64,000 nt of DNA, from assembly GCA_965223165.1 (NCBI GenBank), contig CBDCVQ010000020.1, positions 1 through 64,000 of the forward strand, given 5' to 3'. The stretch comes from JABDMH01 sp965223165. Lineage in GTDB: Bacteria > Bacteroidota > Bacteroidia > Chitinophagales > Saprospiraceae. The notes beneath the pieces were generated by a model. The model saw only the letters and a list, made by a program, of their open reading frames with translations, was not told where the DNA came from and made no database searches. Of this stretch, positions 35,342 to 44,702 are shown one piece after another; the first letter of the stretch is position 1, and each line of letters begins with the position of its first letter. Both the position numbers and the translations under genes were made by a program.

Positions 35342-36307
35342 ATGATCCGAACGATTACGCTCGTCCTAGCTTGGTCATTTATCTGGCCGGCATTATGGGC
35401 CCAGCCATCTCCCTTGACACAAGAGGAGGTCCTTCAAGGAATCATCCGACTTCGATCGACGATACTGGGACAGCGCATCGCGCTGCTGCAAGATATTGAC
35501 CACCTTATTGCCGGCATCCACCAACTGGACATCACCCCCTACCAAAAGGCCGCACTGAAGAAATACATGGAGGGGGCGCTGAGCAGCACATTGCAACTGC
35601 AGGCCCGGGCCGATCACATGCGAACGAGATTCAAAGGCAAGCGAATACGAAAATTTGTCACTGAATTCCTGGCATTGGCCGACACGCTGTTTTGGGCAGA
35701 TCAAATATTGTTCGACCTATGCCAATTGGATCTCCTGAAAAAGGTCTCACCCTATAATATTAATCCGGGGCAAAATATCTCCGATGAGATCGCATTCCTT
35801 TCCCTGAAACCGGGTGATAAAATTGCCGAAATCGGAGCCGGCTCCGGCGCCATGAGCCTGCTGATCGCAAGTATTCCAATACCGATCGACATTTACATCA
35901 ATGAACTTGACCGGGAGGTCACCGAACGGATCGAACAAAAATCGCTATTTATAAAATCACTTTGCGCTCAATCCAACATAAAGGTCGTCTGGGGCAGTGA
36001 TAAATCCACTCGTCTGGAAGAAGGTCAGATCGACGTTATTTTCATGCGCAATAGTTTTCACCACTTCAAGCGAAAGAAAAAGATGCTGCAGTCCATCAAG
36101 CACTCTCTCGCACCCGATGGCAGAGTGGTGCTGACAGAAAATGTCGTCGACATCGAAGGCATCTACACCTGCCCGGAGGCCATGAGCAGAGGCGCTATCC
36201 TTGCATTACTCGGACAAGAAGGACTTCATCTGGTTAGGGAGCGTAAATTGGAAAACCGTATGCTTCTTGAATTTCAACCGTCTGCGAATCCACCACCCCA
36301 AGGCTGA
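35342..36307 (+). CDS. Signal-peptide-bearing SAM-methyltransferase-like protein
   Basis: This 321-residue protein begins MIRTITLVLAWSFIWPALWA, a clear signal peptide with cleavage near ALWAQPS. An N-terminal helical part (40-150) leads to a Rossmann methyltransferase domain. Motif I is KIAEIGAGSGAMSLLIAS near residue 160, and later parts include IDVIFMRNSFHHF (motif IV-like) and LAPDGRVVLTENV. Methyltransferases need SAM, which is cytosolic, so export is unexpected. The leader may instead be a membrane anchor with the domain inside, or the fold may have a SAM-independent role. The start at 35342 avoids the upstream extension, which runs into the cyclase remnant. Confidence 0.75.
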   Translation: MIRTITLVLAWSFIWPALWAQPSPLTQEEVLQGIIRLRSTILGQRIALLQDIDHLIAGIHQLDITPYQKAALKKYMEGALSSTLQLQARADHMRTRFKGKRIRKFVTEFLALADTLFWADQILFDLCQLDLLKKVSPYNINPGQNISDEIAFLSLKPGDKIAEIGAGSGAMSLLIASIPIPIDIYINELDREVTERIEQKSLFIKSLCAQSNIKVVWGSDKSTRLEEGQIDVIFMRNSFHHFKRKKKMLQSIKHSLAPDGRVVLTENVVDIEGIYTCPEAMSRGAILALLGQEGLHLVRERKLENRMLLEFQPSANPPPQG

Positions 36308-36349
36308 AACAGAAAGTGTAAAAACTCGCTGGATGTTTTGTCGGACACC

Positions 36350-37516
36350 TTACTGCTTGACGACTTTAATACTATTTAGCACATGGGTGTCCGACTGGAT
36401 TTGCAATGTGTAGAATCCCGGAAGCAGATCATCCCATTCCAGGTCCCACGTCGATGCCCCACCCGGGATGTCCCATGCACGGCATAATCTGCCGCTGAAG
36501 TCCTGCAGTTGCACACGTAAAGGCACCGTAGTGACTTTGCCCAAATGCAATCGACCCACGTCTTCGACGGGATTGGGGTCGAAGGTTATATCAGGTTCAA
36601 AAGAAACAAACACACTGGTCATCTCATGAACCATTTCCCGACCATCAACATCGATCTGTCGCAGACGATAGTAGTTCACACCAGGGCTGGGCTGATGATC
36701 CTGCCACCGGTAAGACTGCCTTTCTGAGGCATACCTTTTTCCGCGCACCCGCCCAACTTCGTGAAATACCTGTCCATCGGTACTCTTTTCAATGATCATG
36801 GCCTCATTAGCCTCCTCGGAGGCCGTCTCCCATGCCACCTGCACCACAGCCCCATGCACCACTGCAGAAAACGAGATCAACTCGATGGGCAAAATGATGC
36901 TCCCCCCTTGCGGAACGGCAGAAATATTATCGATCTGCCAGACTTCGTTATTGGCATTCACCAGGGCACAGACGCGGACGGTTAGCGTGCTGCTACCGGT
37001 CAGCCCGGTCACCGCCACCGTGGTAGAACCGCTGGGTCCGATCCCAGTGCCAATAATGGTATGGCTAGCGTCGCCCATCCCCATCCAGTTTGGCACCGGT
37101 TGGGGAGTGCCGCCGTCGATCGTATACCACACATCGAGATAATCGGCCGCCTCATAGCTGGTAGCCACGGTCGCTACATCGACAGACACATCAAAATTTC
37201 CTGTGACTCCGCTGATGTCGAGCAGGGGGCTCTGCCAGCACACTTCTCCATCTACGTCCTGATATTCCAATATTCCGTTTTCGACACGAGCGTGATCTTG
37301 GCCACCCAAAGCGGCCGAACCGTCCAAGGTCCACTGCACCGCCGATAGATCTCCCGGGCAAGTGGTCACGTCGACGGTGGCTGGACTGCCCCCGTCCACG
37401 CCACAGGCTGCCTCATGACCCTGGCCGTCTTCGCCCGTAAAATCTTCGACGTAGGACTGGCCGGACAAAAGTGTAGCAGACGCCAGCAGCAACTGGCAAG
37501 CGAGTATTACTCTCAT
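36350..37516 (-). CDS. T9SS-exported adhesin-like protein
   Basis: This 388-residue secreted protein has a signal peptide (MRVILACQLLLASATLLSG). A jelly-roll-like beta domain at about 25-205 contains LDVWYTIDGGTPQPVP and WQIDNISAVP, like other secreted carbohydrate- or protein-binding domains. A fibronectin-III-like segment follows (VQVAWETASEEANEAMIIEK and NYYRLRQIDVDGRE). The T9SS sorting domain starts at ITFDPNPVEDVG and ends NSIKVVKQ. No catalytic residues were identified. Confidence 0.82.
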   Translation of the reverse strand: MRVILACQLLLASATLLSGQSYVEDFTGEDGQGHEAACGVDGGSPATVDVTTCPGDLSAVQWTLDGSAALGGQDHARVENGILEYQDVDGEVCWQSPLLDISGVTGNFDVSVDVATVATSYEAADYLDVWYTIDGGTPQPVPNWMGMGDASHTIIGTGIGPSGSTTVAVTGLTGSSTLTVRVCALVNANNEVWQIDNISAVPQGGSIILPIELISFSAVVHGAVVQVAWETASEEANEAMIIEKSTDGQVFHEVGRVRGKRYASERQSYRWQDHQPSPGVNYYRLRQIDVDGREMVHEMTSVFVSFEPDITFDPNPVEDVGRLHLGKVTTVPLRVQLQDFSGRLCRAWDIPGGASTWDLEWDDLLPGFYTLQIQSDTHVLNSIKVVKQ

Positions 37517-37956
37517 AAGATGATTATTAGGTTGTTAAAAAACATGATTATCCGTGCTGAGCAGCCAACGGATATGGACGAGTCTTACAAGGCGGTAGGT
37601 CTGCCTGGTAGCCAGGCAATGATAGACCTTCATGGGGTGACCCGTGCTTCTGCAGGAAATTTAGCAAAGCACGGTGGTTGCGTAAGCAGATTATAAGGTA
37701 GTGATTTTTCGAAACAATCCCTGCTGCCAAATGAAACAATTCTTTATACAGGACTGCGAAAGCCGATGCATCCCCAACGGCCAGGGCCACAAACAGACGC
37801 TCAGGGTTCTCCTGACAGTGGATTGCCCCGTGGTTCTCCCTCTGCCATGCTCCAGCACAAGGTCACATGGCTACCACATGTGACCGTGGATTTATCCCTT
37901 TGCTTGTTGCGCAGATAATTGCTAACATTACGGCCTTTTTTCATGGGTACTGGCAC
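37517..37956. other. Intergenic region with a sigma-factor-like remnant and a palindrome
   Basis: On the minus strand, from an ATG at 37848, the sequence reads MAEGEPRGNPLSGEP; with one frame change it continues ERLFVALAVGDASAFAVLYK. This resembles the N-terminus of an ECF sigma factor but loses similarity after about 45 residues. I treat it as a possible decayed gene only. The region also contains the inverted repeat at 37861-37885. Confidence 0.35.
37861..37885. promoter_or_regulatory. Inverted repeat upstream of the phosphorylase-kinase-like gene
   Basis: GGTCACATG and CATGTGACC form perfect 9-bp arms with a 7-bp spacer, ending 71 bp before the ATG at 37957. It could be an operator or a short hairpin. 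No T tract follows on either strand. Confidence 0.45.
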
Positions 37957-40900
37957 ATGACAAACCTTGAGCACGCCAAGAGACTAGACCACTTTTACCG
38001 TCAGGTCAAAGGACTGATCCTGGACAAGCAGCATCCGGTGACCGGCCTGCTACCTGCCTCGACCGCCGTGACGATCCACGGAGACTACCGGGATGCCTGG
38101 GTGCGAGACAACGTGTACAGCGTGCTAGCGGTCTGGGCTTTGGGTCTGTCGTACCGCAGCATTGACAACGATGGCGGCCGTAGCCACGAGCTGGAGCAAT
38201 CTACCATTAAGCTCATGCGTGGCCTCCTTCGATCCATGATGCGGCAGGCAGACAAGGTCGAGCGGTTCAAGTCCACCATGGCGCTGCATGATGCCCTCCA
38301 TGCCAAATACAACACGGAGACCGGAAGCACGGTGGTGGGCGATCACGAGTGGGGGCATCTGCAGATCGATGCCACGTCCCTATACTTGCTTATGCTGGTC
38401 CAGATGATTGCCTCCGGCCTCGATATCATATGGACAACGGACGAGGTCAACTTCGTACAAAACCTGGTCTACTACATCGAGCGTGCCTACCGGGCCCCAG
38501 ACTATGGCATCTGGGAGCGAGGGGAGAAGTCCAACATCGGGTATGTGGAGCTCAACGCCAGCTCGCTGGCCATGGCCAAAGCGGCGATGCGGACTCTGGA
38601 CGATTTTGATCTATACGGAGCGCGCGGATCGCAGGCCTCCGTGATTCATGTCAATCCGGACAATCTGGCCCAGACCGACATTACCTTGATGACCATGCTG
38701 CCGAGGGAGTCCAAGACCAAGGAGATCGATGCCGCCCTCCTCTCGGCCGTGGGATTCCCGGCTTTTGCCGTCGATGATGCCTACAAGGTGGACCGGATCT
38801 ATCAGGAGATCATCAGTAAACTGGAAGGTAACTATGGCCTAAAGCGCTTTCTCCGAGACGGCCATCAAACGGTGCTGGAAGATCCCAATCGGCACTACTA
38901 TCATGCGGAGGAGCTCAAGCTTTTTGAAGACATTGAATCAGAGTGGCCGCTCTTTTACGTATATCTTCTGTTGAATTCACTCTTTGATCAAGATCTCAAA
39001 TCGACCGAGCACTATCACGCAAAGATTCAGAAGGTCTTGGTGCAGGAAGGGGAATTTCAGCTCATCCCGGAGCTATACTTCGTGCCGGAGCAGGCCATCG
39101 AAGCGGAAAAAGAAGAGCCAGGCAGTCAAGCCCGTCAACCCAATGAAAATGTACCCCTGATCTGGGCACAAAGTCTCTACCTCGTGGCTCAACTGCTGCA
39201 AGAGGGATTTATCGACCGAGGCGATGTCGATCCCATGGGCCTGAGCCGCAAGAGACAACGTCGCCATCCGGTGATCCAAATAGCGCTGCTGGCAGAAGAT
39301 GAGGCCCTGCAGACAGAGCTGGGACAACGGGGTGTCGAAACCGAATCCTGGGACTCCTTGCACAACATCCGGCTGCGACTACCAGAGGACATTGCTGCCA
39401 TCTATGAGCAAGTGGGCCGCAATGACAAGCTCAAGCTCACGGGACGCCCGCAGCGTCGTATGAAGACGATGACGACCAGCCGACTCTACCGAGTAGCCGG
39501 AGAGACCATGGCTTGCCTCTCCCTCTTCTTCATGCAGCGCGAGTTTTACCTGGCCTATGATATGCACTTTCTGCTGGCTCGATTCAAGAGTGAGCTGGCC
39601 TACTTACATCGGCATTGGAATCAGGTGGGACGACCCACTGTCACGGTGTTGCTCACCCGTGGGCTGATGGACAAGGCCGGAGATGAATTCTTTGATTTTA
39701 TGCAGCAGATTCGATCGGGGGAAGTAGAAGGCGTGCCGGTCGTGGCCAAACCGCTAAAGCAGTTGATCGGATCGGCCAGCTTCGAACAGGTGGACAATAT
39801 CCATGATCTTGAGTTTCCGCAAGCTTCGCCCATTGCAGATCTGTCCATGCATGACCGTCTCCAAGGTGACGGACCCCATGAGGCCCTGGACAACGTGGCT
39901 GAGTTGGAGATCGAGACGGAAGAGGATCTCGACCGGCTACGAGAGCGCCTCACCGGCTCCGGCAACTTCTTTGAGCAGGTCGAAATCTTGACCAATATCA
40001 AGCGGCAGATCGGCTTAGAAGGCCAAATAAAGTTGAACGGTACCACGGTCAGTGCTCGACTGTTGCTCGAGGAAATCTATCAGAAGGCTGGTCGAGAACG
40101 GCTCTGGGCCGTGGTCAGGCAAGCGGCTGCGTTGCTGGGCAAACTCGAAGTGGACCTCCAGACAGCGGTGACCAATATTTTAGTGCGGCACAAGATCATC
40201 CAGGTGGGCAAAGCCTACAGTGAAGCGTCGCTCATACGCCAGATGATCCCCTTTGATGAGCTCATTGACAAGATCAACACCTATTGCCGCGACGATATCC
40301 GAGACCGGGTACTCACCCAGGAGGTGCTGGTGTACCTGGGGCTATTGATCAAGGCGCAGCCTCCACTGTTCAAAGATCTAAGCACGATCCGGGTCAGCTA
40401 TATCATCCTGCTGCTGACCGGAGACCTGGCCCGCAGACTCAACCTGTCCCAGGACGAGGCCTATGAGCGATTGATGCACTTGGCCCCCTCTCGTATCCAG
40501 ACCGGCGTGCGGGAGGCCTTGGAAAACTACCAGCAGATGGGAGCTAATCTCAACCGACTGGAGCACCTCCAACCGTCGACGGCTGGTCGAACGGTGACTT
40601 GGATGCCGGACCTCAATCTGGCCGAGCTGGAAAAACCGGCCGCTGGCTGGATGGCCTGGCGCCAATCGACCGGCACCATCGGACGACTGTCCAAACGTTT
40701 CTTCGGACAGGTATGGGAGATCTTTAGTCGCTCCAAGGGCTTGATCATCGGCGACAAATTAGACCGTAGAAACCGTATCGATAGTCAGATCATCCTCAGT
40801 GAAATGACCCCCCAAGAGCGTGCCTTTGCCCTGCGCATCGAGCATCTGCTCAACAAGATCGACGCCCCCGAATATCGGCAGCTTAATATGGAGGCCATCG

Positions 40901-41148
40901 ACATGATTGCCAGTTTCATGCGTCAAAATCCCGATCTCGAGATCGAGGACCATCTGGTCCTGGATGTGCTATTGGGCCATGCTGTGCGTCTGGCCTACAT
41001 CGCACATCAACCAGACTTGGCCGATGCCTATCACGACAATAAGGCGGACGCTTGGCAGTTCTTTTATGAGCTTGATCCGTCATCTTCCAGTAATTTCATG
41101 GCACAGGCGCTGCGCTTCCTATTGGTCCCCGAAGAGCAGGCCGCATAA
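37957..41148 (+). CDS. Phosphorylase b kinase alpha/beta-like (GH15-type) protein
   Basis: This 1063-residue protein starts at the ATG at 37957 (MTNLEHAKRLDHFYRQVKG). The N-terminal 400 residues match the regulatory alpha/beta subunits of eukaryotic glycogen phosphorylase kinase: RDAWVRDNVYSVLAVWALGL, MRQADKVERF, HAKYNTETGSTVVGDHEWGH, TDEVNFVQNLVYYIE, YGIWERGEKSN and ELKLFEDIESEWPLF. This part has the GH15 glucoamylase-like (alpha/alpha)6 fold. The remaining part is helical, as in PhK. Eukaryotic PhK alpha/beta control the gamma kinase; no kinase gene is nearby. Bacterial homologues occur in cyanobacteria and some Bacteroidota. It may bind or hydrolyse an alpha-glucan or act as an enzyme regulator. 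Confidence 0.85.
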   Translation: MTNLEHAKRLDHFYRQVKGLILDKQHPVTGLLPASTAVTIHGDYRDAWVRDNVYSVLAVWALGLSYRSIDNDGGRSHELEQSTIKLMRGLLRSMMRQADKVERFKSTMALHDALHAKYNTETGSTVVGDHEWGHLQIDATSLYLLMLVQMIASGLDIIWTTDEVNFVQNLVYYIERAYRAPDYGIWERGEKSNIGYVELNASSLAMAKAAMRTLDDFDLYGARGSQASVIHVNPDNLAQTDITLMTMLPRESKTKEIDAALLSAVGFPAFAVDDAYKVDRIYQEIISKLEGNYGLKRFLRDGHQTVLEDPNRHYYHAEELKLFEDIESEWPLFYVYLLLNSLFDQDLKSTEHYHAKIQKVLVQEGEFQLIPELYFVPEQAIEAEKEEPGSQARQPNENVPLIWAQSLYLVAQLLQEGFIDRGDVDPMGLSRKRQRRHPVIQIALLAEDEALQTELGQRGVETESWDSLHNIRLRLPEDIAAIYEQVGRNDKLKLTGRPQRRMKTMTTSRLYRVAGETMACLSLFFMQREFYLAYDMHFLLARFKSELAYLHRHWNQVGRPTVTVLLTRGLMDKAGDEFFDFMQQIRSGEVEGVPVVAKPLKQLIGSASFEQVDNIHDLEFPQASPIADLSMHDRLQGDGPHEALDNVAELEIETEEDLDRLRERLTGSGNFFEQVEILTNIKRQIGLEGQIKLNGTTVSARLLLEEIYQKAGRERLWAVVRQAAALLGKLEVDLQTAVTNILVRHKIIQVGKAYSEASLIRQMIPFDELIDKINTYCRDDIRDRVLTQEVLVYLGLLIKAQPPLFKDLSTIRVSYIILLLTGDLARRLNLSQDEAYERLMHLAPSRIQTGVREALENYQQMGANLNRLEHLQPSTAGRTVTWMPDLNLAELEKPAAGWMAWRQSTGTIGRLSKRFFGQVWEIFSRSKGLIIGDKLDRRNRIDSQIILSEMTPQERAFALRIEHLLNKIDAPEYRQLNMEAIDMIASFMRQNPDLEIEDHLVLDVLLGHAVRLAYIAHQPDLADAYHDNKADAWQFFYELDPSSSSNFMAQALRFLLVPEEQAA

Positions 41149-41209
41149 ATCTGCCCGGCGAGTTTGCAAGTGTTCGGATTTTTCTGGATATAGGAGAAAA
41201 TTCATTGCT

Positions 41210-41665
41210 ATGCAAATTGAGGCGACTTCTCCCGCCGACTATATCTCAAAGGTGCCGGAAGAACGGCAAGGCCCAATCAAAAAGCTTCGGGCCACCATTC
41301 GAAAACATTTGCCCAAGGGCTTTCAAGAGACGATGGGCTACGGCATGATCGCCTACGTGGTACCGCACAAGATCTATCCCGATGGCTATCATTGCGATCC
41401 CAAAACCCCACTGCCCTTTCTAAACATCGCATCTCAAAAGAACTATATCGCCTTGTACCATTCTGGCATTTACGCTTCCCCGGAATTGCTCAAGTGGTTT
41501 GTGGCGGAGTATCCCAAGCACAGCAAACGCAAGTTGGATATGGGCAAGAGCTGTATCCGATTTAAAAAACCGGAGGAAATTCCTTTTGCGCTGGTGGGAG
41601 AGCTCGTCAGTAAGATGGGCGTGGACGAATGGATCGCTCTGTACGAGCAAAATGTAAAGCGCTAG
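41210..41665 (+). CDS. DUF1801 domain protein
   Basis: This 151-residue DUF1801/YdhG-like protein of unknown function has a mixed alpha/beta fold related to the frataxin-like group. Typical features are the N-terminal ADYISKVPEERQGPIKKLR, MGYGMIAYVVPHKIYPDG and NIASQKNYIALYHSGIY, and the C-terminal KSCIRFKKPEEIP. The start is the ATG at 41210, 61 bp after the phosphorylase-kinase-like stop codon, so co-transcription is possible. The function is unknown. Confidence 0.88.
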   Translation: MQIEATSPADYISKVPEERQGPIKKLRATIRKHLPKGFQETMGYGMIAYVVPHKIYPDGYHCDPKTPLPFLNIASQKNYIALYHSGIYASPELLKWFVAEYPKHSKRKLDMGKSCIRFKKPEEIPFALVGELVSKMGVDEWIALYEQNVKR

Positions 41666-42035
41666 CAAGCATCTCTCCCTTCTCCCTTGGCTGGTTGTCG
41701 ATCGCCGAGCCATCGCCTGGCAATCATCTCAGCAGATATTTTTTCGTGCGGGGGGTTACCTTCTGCAAAAATCACGCATAAATAGGACAGGAGGCCCCTA
41801 TGTCTCGACTGGTGGTGTAGTGCAGACCCCATAATAGCTGCTGTCGGTATCGATACCGCGTGACTCGGGCACCCGGTACGCGGAAGGGACAGCAAAGACA
41901 CCGGACCTTTGCCGGATTGCTAAAGGCAGGCGCAAAATCGTACCTACCATGAGCCGGGAGGTTTTACCCCCGGCTTGCCCCCAGGAAACCTTTGGAGCGG
42001 AGGATATACTCATCTTCTCAGGCGTCACACAGCCG

Positions 42036-42075
42036 TAGCGGAGTTTCAAAGTAAATCCAGTGTGAAACTTCGCTA
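42036..42075. repeat. Short relative of the MITE-like palindrome
   Basis: TAGCGGAGTTTCA and TGAAACTTCGCTA form imperfect 13-bp arms around a 14-bp centre. The arms resemble the ends of the 166-bp element at 13502 (TAGTAGAG(C/T)TTC(G/A)CATTA). It may be an internally deleted copy. Confidence 0.55.
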
Positions 42076-42100
42076 GCCTGGCGGCCAAACCGATCAGCAC

Positions 42101-42144
42101 TGGCAAGATCCTCTGAAGACTATGACTCGAAGAGGATCTTGCCA
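42101..42144. other. Perfect 14-bp inverted repeat hairpin
   Basis: TGGCAAGATCCTCT and AGAGGATCTTGCCA are perfect complements, separated by 16 bp. There is no T tract on either side, so it is not a typical terminator. A small structured RNA, a recombination or replication site or a protein-binding site are all possible. Confidence 0.7.
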
Positions 42145-42386
42145 CCCCTCCTCCCTGCACCGATCTCTACGTATACATTTCCTCGATATCCGTGAAATGG
42201 ATGTCCCGGCAGGTCCCTGCCATGACGTAAAATCGCATGCGCACTGGACCCGGATAGACGATAAAGGTTCCGGTGATCCGGGTGACCTCTGGACTCGCTT
42301 ATTCACTAAGGATGAGAACGCGGTGCGGCAGCGTATCTGCCCTTGGCACTGTGCTTCTTATCTAATCACGAGAAACCAATTAGGAA

Positions 42387-44702
42387 ATGACCTGTCCATC
42401 TTCGCTGGAGCCCACGCCTATCACTTCGCCCAAGCGCTTTACCAACTGGGCCCGGAAACTCACCTTTACGGCCGCCAATGCCTATCGTCCCACCCTTCGA
42501 GGGGAGATCGTGGCCATCATTCAACGAGCGGAAGCCGAGGGGCTAAGGGTCAAGTGGACCGGGAGCCTGTGGTCATTTACGGAGAGTTTCGTCACTAATG
42601 ATATCATCATAGAAAGTGAGGGCATTACCGGAGACATCCCTGCCGACCTCATCCTGGAGCAACTAGATCTCCGCGATCCGATCGAAGATCTCGTCCATGT
42701 CAAAGGGGGGACCAAGATCTATAACCTCAATCGCATCCTGCATGGCCTGCCCCCGGCCAGCAACGGAGGGGGTGCCGACGAAACGAATCTACCCTGCGGA
42801 GATAAGGCGATGCCAACCTTGGGCGGGAGTGGCGGCCAGTCCATTGCGGGATTGCTCGCGACCGGATCGCACGGGGGCGATGTGGATCGCACGCCGATGG
42901 CCGATGCCGTGGCCGCCATCCACCTGATCGGACCCGGCGGCCAAGAGTGGTGGCTCGAACGATCCAGCCGCAGTCTCACCACCGGAGATGCCGAAGCTAC
43001 GCAAGCAACGCTGCGAGCCATCTCCGAATCGTCCGAAGCAGCCGCCGCTGAGATCTGTGCAGACGTTCGAGTGGTCAAGGATGACGATTTCTTTCACTCG
43101 GTATTGGTATCGGTCGGCCGGATGGGCTTCGTCTATGCGCTGGTATTCCGGACCGTCGACTCCTTCAAACTGAATGAAACACGCCGCAATGACATCTGGG
43201 AAACTTTGAAGAATGATTTGACCGCCGCCAATTTCCGCACCTATCTAGACGGGCAGGCACTGGATCGCACTCCCTTGCATTTTCTGCAAATATTGATTAA
43301 CCCGTTTCGGAATCGACGCAATCAGCACGATTGTAAAGTGGCTCACCGACACGAGGCAGATTGTGAGGCGGAGAACGTGGAAACAGGGGGTGGACTGGAT
43401 GTGATGGGGTTTATCTGCCGGCGGCAGGATGCCCGGATCTTCATTCCCGTCCTGGCTGGTATCGTGGCTGGTCTCAGCGCCGCAGTGACGGGGTTGCTAG
43501 CGACGGCCACTGCCCTGGCTGCCATTCCTTTTGTCGGCTGGGCGCTGGCCGCGGCCTCCTACGCGGCGGCAGGGGCGGCAGGCGCGGCGGCCACCGCGCT
43601 CACGGGCATCATTGGCTTTCTGACGGTCAGCGGCCGAGTCACGACCGGACAACTGGTCGCACGTATCGCAAATTTTGCCTACGCCTATCGGATGAAGGAC
43701 TTGATGCGTATCGTGCTGGGGCTGCTCTTCGACAGCGCCTATCCCTTGACTCCCAGTCGAGGGGTCAGTTGGAAGATCATGGACACCTACGGGTACGAGG
43801 GTGAGGACTTCTGTCAGAAGGTGGAGTCGATGGATATAGCTTTTGATGTTGCCCGTGCTTCCATCGATGCGCGGGGCACCCACACGGGTTATCTCGGTTT
43901 TCTAGAGGAGGTATTTAGCATCTTCGATGACCTCTTCCGGCGTAACCAGGCCGTTGCCGGTCTCCTGGCATTGCGCTTCACGGGAGGTACCGCCGCCAAG
44001 TTGGGCATGTCCAGATTTGCCCAAACCTGTCACATTGAGATTCCCATTCTGCAGGACTTTGGTGGCAACGAAGAATTCATCCGGAGAGTGCATCAAGCAG
44101 CGATCAGATGCGACGGGGTACCTCACTGGGGCCAAGATATGAGGGGCTTCAACGCACGAAATATTCGAGACCTATATGGCGATGATCTCATCGTGTGGCG
44201 CCAGACCCTCCGATCCCTCATCCGTGAAGGTGGAGGTCGGGACTTTACCTTCAGCAACAACTTTACCTCATTTTACAACTTGGAGCCGCTGGAAGACACC
44301 GTGGTCCGAACCATCGTGGCAGATGTCACGGTAGGCGCTGATCCCCTGGGCGATACCGATTGGTTGCGGCCCCAGGTCAGTGAGGACTTTCTCTTCGTCC
44401 GATTGCGGTCGGGTGACGAGGTGGAAATTGGCTTGAACCAGGGCGAAACCTGGCATGCTCATACGCAGCATCAGCGCCGGATCGAGCTGCCGGACGACCT
44501 CATCTGGAGTGATATCAATGCCGTGGGCATCCGGCATGTAGCCGCCGGAAACGACTGGAACGCGGACAACTGGGGCATGGATAAGATCGTGATAAGCTCG
44601 ATAGATGACACAGGCACGACCACCCAGCGACTCTTGCTAGAGGGAAATCCCATTTACTATTTTCAGAAAAATTCAAATAATATTTGGGAGCATTTCTTTT
44701 GA
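42387..44702 (+). CDS. FAD-dependent lactone-oxidase-like protein with a hydrophobic insert
   Basis: This 771-residue protein has a vanillyl-alcohol-oxidase-type FAD domain: the N-terminal part contains a KWTGSLWSF segment, and the FAD pyrophosphate loop is PTLGGSGGQSIAGLLATGSH near residues 147-166. It resembles L-gulonolactone and D-arabinonolactone oxidases, which are normally about 440 residues long. At about residues 348-415 there is an Ala/Gly-rich insert with two or three hydrophobic segments (PVLAGIVAGLSAAVTGL, then AIPFVGWALAAASYAAAGAA). The oxidase-like part resumes after it (GVPHWGQDMRGF and DLYGDDLIVW). The C-terminal 150 residues form a beta-rich domain that could bind ligands. 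The insert could anchor the protein to the membrane. It has no signal peptide. Confidence 0.75.
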   Translation: MTCPSSLEPTPITSPKRFTNWARKLTFTAANAYRPTLRGEIVAIIQRAEAEGLRVKWTGSLWSFTESFVTNDIIIESEGITGDIPADLILEQLDLRDPIEDLVHVKGGTKIYNLNRILHGLPPASNGGGADETNLPCGDKAMPTLGGSGGQSIAGLLATGSHGGDVDRTPMADAVAAIHLIGPGGQEWWLERSSRSLTTGDAEATQATLRAISESSEAAAAEICADVRVVKDDDFFHSVLVSVGRMGFVYALVFRTVDSFKLNETRRNDIWETLKNDLTAANFRTYLDGQALDRTPLHFLQILINPFRNRRNQHDCKVAHRHEADCEAENVETGGGLDVMGFICRRQDARIFIPVLAGIVAGLSAAVTGLLATATALAAIPFVGWALAAASYAAAGAAGAAATALTGIIGFLTVSGRVTTGQLVARIANFAYAYRMKDLMRIVLGLLFDSAYPLTPSRGVSWKIMDTYGYEGEDFCQKVESMDIAFDVARASIDARGTHTGYLGFLEEVFSIFDDLFRRNQAVAGLLALRFTGGTAAKLGMSRFAQTCHIEIPILQDFGGNEEFIRRVHQAAIRCDGVPHWGQDMRGFNARNIRDLYGDDLIVWRQTLRSLIREGGGRDFTFSNNFTSFYNLEPLEDTVVRTIVADVTVGADPLGDTDWLRPQVSEDFLFVRLRSGDEVEIGLNQGETWHAHTQHQRRIELPDDLIWSDINAVGIRHVAAGNDWNADNWGMDKIVISSIDDTGTTTQRLLLEGNPIYYFQKNSNNIWEHFF

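Larger units (their letters stand above)
41666..42386. other. Long intergenic region with palindromes, no clear gene
   Basis: This 721-bp interval contains a short MITE-like palindrome at 42036 and a perfect long hairpin at 42101. A minus-strand stretch near 42170-42300 reads FIVYPGPVRMRFYVMAGTC, which has protein-like composition, but it has an in-frame stop just upstream and no start. It may be a gene remnant. No other feature is supported. Confidence 0.5.
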
